A stretch of DNA of 64,000 nt from Rostratula benghalensis (taxonomy: Eukaryota; Chordata; Aves; Charadriiformes; Rostratulidae): contig VXAI01000013.1 of assembly GCA_013399305.1 (NCBI GenBank), positions 1,334,313 through 1,398,312 of the forward strand, written 5' to 3'. A program made the translations under genes and the position numbers. Each line of letters starts with the position of its first letter. Position 1 is the first letter of the stretch. Positions 61,201-64,000 of this stretch are shown one piece after another. The notes below the pieces were generated by a model. That model had not been told where the DNA came from. It searched no databases and saw only the letters and a program-made list of their open reading frames with translations.

Positions 61201-62519
61201 TAGCTTATTTGAAGTCCAGTTTCCCTCTCAGCCAATGTTATTAAAACAGCTCCTTGTAGACCTCACTGTGCGTTGCTTTGTATAAGTATGTTAATTGTTA
61301 AGCCAAAGCATTCATAAATTCAATAAAAAGGAAACAGTTAAAAGATGGGGAAAAATAAAATTATAGATGAGAAGATGGGGCACAGGTTAATTACCATACC
61401 CTTGTAGCATGTCTGAACCAGAAAACCAGCTTGAATCTTAGTTAACAGATCAAATAGAGAGATCCTACCTAATAGATTATTTCTGTATACATCATTTTCC
61501 CTTATATTTGTTCTAAGATATATAAAAGCATGGATCCCTGATTCATTAGCAGAAAAAATTTCTAAAGGAATAAATTATTGAATAATGTTTGTATTTTTAT
61601 CAAAATTTGAGTAGAAAATATCTAAAATATTCTCAGCTTTGGGGAATGTGTCTCTCTGGAAAAAAGTAAAATTAGGCAAGGAATTGTTCAGTAGCCAGTG
61701 GCTGGAACTGAAATTTCAAGTACAATGAAGATTACTGCCAATGGGATGTTAGATTTGATTTAGCTTTTCAAAGATGCCACATATTGAGATATTACACAAC
61801 AAAGAAATCAGTTACCTCCAACAAACCAGACAGCAGCCTAAGACATGCAGTAGCTTAATTTTAAAAGATTACATAGCTAGTGATATATTTTTAAAAAATA
61901 ATCCCAAATAACTTTCAGAAGCTTGTCCATCACTAACCAAATGTGAACCAACCATGATTATGTTGCTCATCACTGATAGTTCAAATTCTCCACAATTAAA
62001 TCATTACATCAAATGAATCCTTACATATCAAAGGTAAAATCAACAGCTGTGACCAGTGTATCCTTTTTTTAAAAAAAATCAAACCGGTTGGTGTGGCACC
62101 CCACTAATACATGCACTACTTCTTTTTCAAGATTTTAAGCATTAGGCTAGAGTAAATTTTTTGTTAATCTGTTCTTTTTCTCTCTGTCATTTATGTTTAG
62201 AGCCCCACAGTGCCTTTTCCTCTTTACAGTGCTGGGATGGCCTTAACTTGCCTGGCAACAGAGCTTGTGCTAAAAGAGAAACACTCATATGTCTGGAAGA
62301 GATGCTCTGGAGCATTCACAAATGACTAATGTTTGATGAGTCTGATGCCTCCCGAGCCAGAGAAATAGATTGGAGAGCTGCCTAGACTTAAAAAGATTTT
62401 TAGTTGCCTACAATTAAATTTTGTCAGGATTTAGATAGATTGGATCCCACCCATTGTGTGTTTGCAGTGAGAGTCAAAACATGCCTACTACAGCTTCAAT
62501 GCAAATCAAGACACACACT
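58216..62519. other. AT-rich single-copy sequence
   Basis: No gene. Small features: CAGCCCCAGCCCC near 58426-58440 and an A-rich run with ACCAAAAAAACCCC near 59460-59482. A short frame at 60526-60729 has no signature. Confidence 0.55.
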
Positions 62520-62553
62520 GGGGGGGGGGGGGAAACCCAAAAAAAAAACCCCC
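62520..62553 (+). repeat. Homopolymer cluster G13 / A10 / C5
   Basis: Thirteen Gs are followed by AAACCC, ten As and five Cs. It lies about 40 bases before the CR1 tail at 62593. Long G runs are unusual and error-prone in sequencing, so the exact lengths may be wrong. Confidence 0.85.
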
Positions 62554-62592
62554 AGACATTAGGTGTACTTCATGTATTTTACCTACTTCATT

Positions 62593-63186
62593 AGTCACAG
62601 AGTCACCGAGTCACAGAACATCGGGAATTGTAAGGGACCTCGAAAGATCATCTAGTCCAATCCCCCTGCCAGAGCAGGAACACCTAGATAAAGTCACACA
62701 GGAATGTGTCCAGGTGGGTTTTGAATGTCTCCAGAGAAGGAGACTCCACAACCTCTCTGATCAACCCATTCCAGTGTTCAGTTACCCTCACTATGACAAA
62801 GTTTTTTGTCATATTTAAATGGAACCTCCTATGTTCCAGCTTGCACCCGTTGCCCCTTGTCTTATCATTGGCCATCACTGAAAAGAGCCTGGCTCCATCC
62901 TCCTGACACTCACCCTTTACATATTTATAAACATTAATGAGGTCACCCCTCAGTCTCCTCCAAGCTAAAGAGAACCAGCTCCCTCAACTTTTCCTCGTAC
63001 GGGAGATGCTCCACTCCCTTCATCATCTTTGTGGCTCTGGCGTGGACTCTCTCAAGCAGTTCCCTGTCTTTCTTGAACTGAGGGGCCTAGAAGTGGATAC
63101 AATATTCCAGATGGGGTCTCACCAGGGCAGAGTAGAGCAGGAGGAGAACCTCTCTGGACCACACCCCTTCTAATACACCCTAATCA
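62593..63186 (-). mobile_element. CR1 LINE, about 0.6 kb, best-preserved copy (minus strand)
   Basis: The plus strand is the complement of a CR1 3' end. In element order it has the end of the reverse-transcriptase frame ('agatggggtctcaccagggc', 'ttcctcgtacgggagatgct', 'acattaatgaggtcacccct'), the block 'cccgttgccccttgtcttat', 'ctccagagaaggagactcca', and 'ctagtccaatccccctgcca'. The tail is short: 'agtcacagagtcaccgagtc'. It is the longest young-type CR1 here and closely related to the copies at 2937 and 20405, but the frame is broken and truncated, so it cannot mobilise itself. Confidence 0.97.
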
Positions 63187-64000
63187 ATTGTAAACATTTG
63201 GTATCTGAAGAGCATTTCTGGAAGGCAGGTAGGTATTCTTTACAGATGTGGAGCTGATGAAGAGATAGATGCAGTTTTTTGATCAAGTTCAAAAACCTCG
63301 AGTTTAATAGATAGGTTAAGCAGTGCACTGATGGACAAGCTGAATTTAAACATACATGTATTATCACTGAATACGATATATTTGATCAATTGAGTGCTAA
63401 GTAATCTACCTTGGTATCATTTAGATGGATATTGAAATGTCATTTTTGGAAGAAAAAGAAGTCTAAAATAGTTATGTTATTATAGAACAGGTATTGAATC
63501 TTGGCTTTGTTAATCTTTAATAAAGATGTTAATATTATTTCATGTGACATTGCCTGTCCCTTACAGTATTTTACCTAATTTTCTAAGGTGGTATTCAATT
63601 TGGAGTTGTCTCCCCAGGATTATGTGATTGTGTATTGCTCTTTTCTTCAATAATTTTGTTTTCCTAACTCCTAGTTTAAATTGGAGCCTCTGAATGAACA
63701 GAATACCAAATCGCAAACAGAAACTCAGTTAAACCATTGCATTTCACCTGCTTGATACCGAAATCATGGCAAATTATGAATTTCATCTGACCTCACAAAA
63801 AAAACCCCAACAAATTAGCCCAAGCAAACTAGAAATTTTGGATTCATGGTCCTTAAAACAAACATACCAGGAAACTCTCAAAAATTCTAGGTGGGGTCAG
63901 TGAAGTTATCTGCTCAGTTCTCCTTACAAGGTTTTTGCATACTGCATACCACGTATTGCCTGAGCTAGTTCTTTATCTTCAGCATCCTACAGGAACAGAT
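63187..64000. other. AT-rich single-copy sequence
   Basis: Nothing recognised apart from AAAAAAAACCCC near 63798. Confidence 0.55.

Noticed and set aside
62706..63173. Plus-strand frames within 62.7-63.2 kb
   Set aside because: Antisense shadows of a minus-strand CR1 element.

Overview
This window looks like gene-free, AT-rich nuclear DNA from a bird. The evidence is the repeat content. Several copies carry the CR1 (chicken repeat 1) LINE 3' end, with its short ATTCTRTGAT-type tail. There are also ERVL-type LTRs of the avian kind, with a TATA box after a 'TGCTCARTATA'-like motif and a pyrimidine-rich U5 ending near 'TTAAACTGTGACA'. There is no bacterial or viral gene organisation. I found no convincing protein-coding gene, tRNA, rRNA or CRISPR array. 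Every open frame is short, and none shows a family signature I recognise. The segment is best read as intergenic DNA (gene desert) or the inside of a very large intron.

Layout. 1-1.9 kb: unique AT-rich sequence. 1.95-3.4 kb: an older LTR-like repeat with a CR1 (2937-3239, +) inside or beside it. 6.7-7.0 kb: an exact 153-bp tandem duplication. 9.9 kb: a purine-rich tract. 11.1-11.3 kb: a weak L2/MIR-like tail. 17.8 kb: a nested inverted repeat. 20.4 kb: CR1 (-). 25.9-26.2 kb: the tail of an ancient CR1/L3-type LINE. 29.2-29.6 kb: a GC-rich block of unknown nature. 32.0-32.9 kb: CR1 (-) followed directly by an ERVL-type LTR (+). 35.9-36.3 kb: CR1 end (+), then a GC-rich block with an exon-like open frame on the minus strand. 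39.4 kb: CR1 end (+). 40.4-41.3 kb: possible retroelement debris around a 366-base run of N. 43.9 kb: a perfect 18-bp hairpin. 45.6 kb: partial LTR (-). 47.9-48.4 kb: CR1 (-). 51.3-53.0 kb: two ERVL-type solo LTRs pointing away from each other. 57.5-58.2 kb: a long, decayed, ancient CR1 copy. 62.6-63.2 kb: the longest young-type CR1 copy (-), beside an odd G13/A10/C5 homopolymer stretch. The rest is AT-rich single-copy sequence with short simple repeats.

No set of genes works together here, and I see no undescribed gene system. The best leads are structural: the exact tandem duplication, two perfect hairpins and a nested inverted repeat, the divergent LTR pair with intact core-promoter motifs, the two ancient LINE copies, and a few homeodomain-site-rich AT stretches that could be conserved noncoding elements. 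All repeat assignments come from recognising sequence patterns by eye, without a database search, so subfamily names are deliberately left broad.
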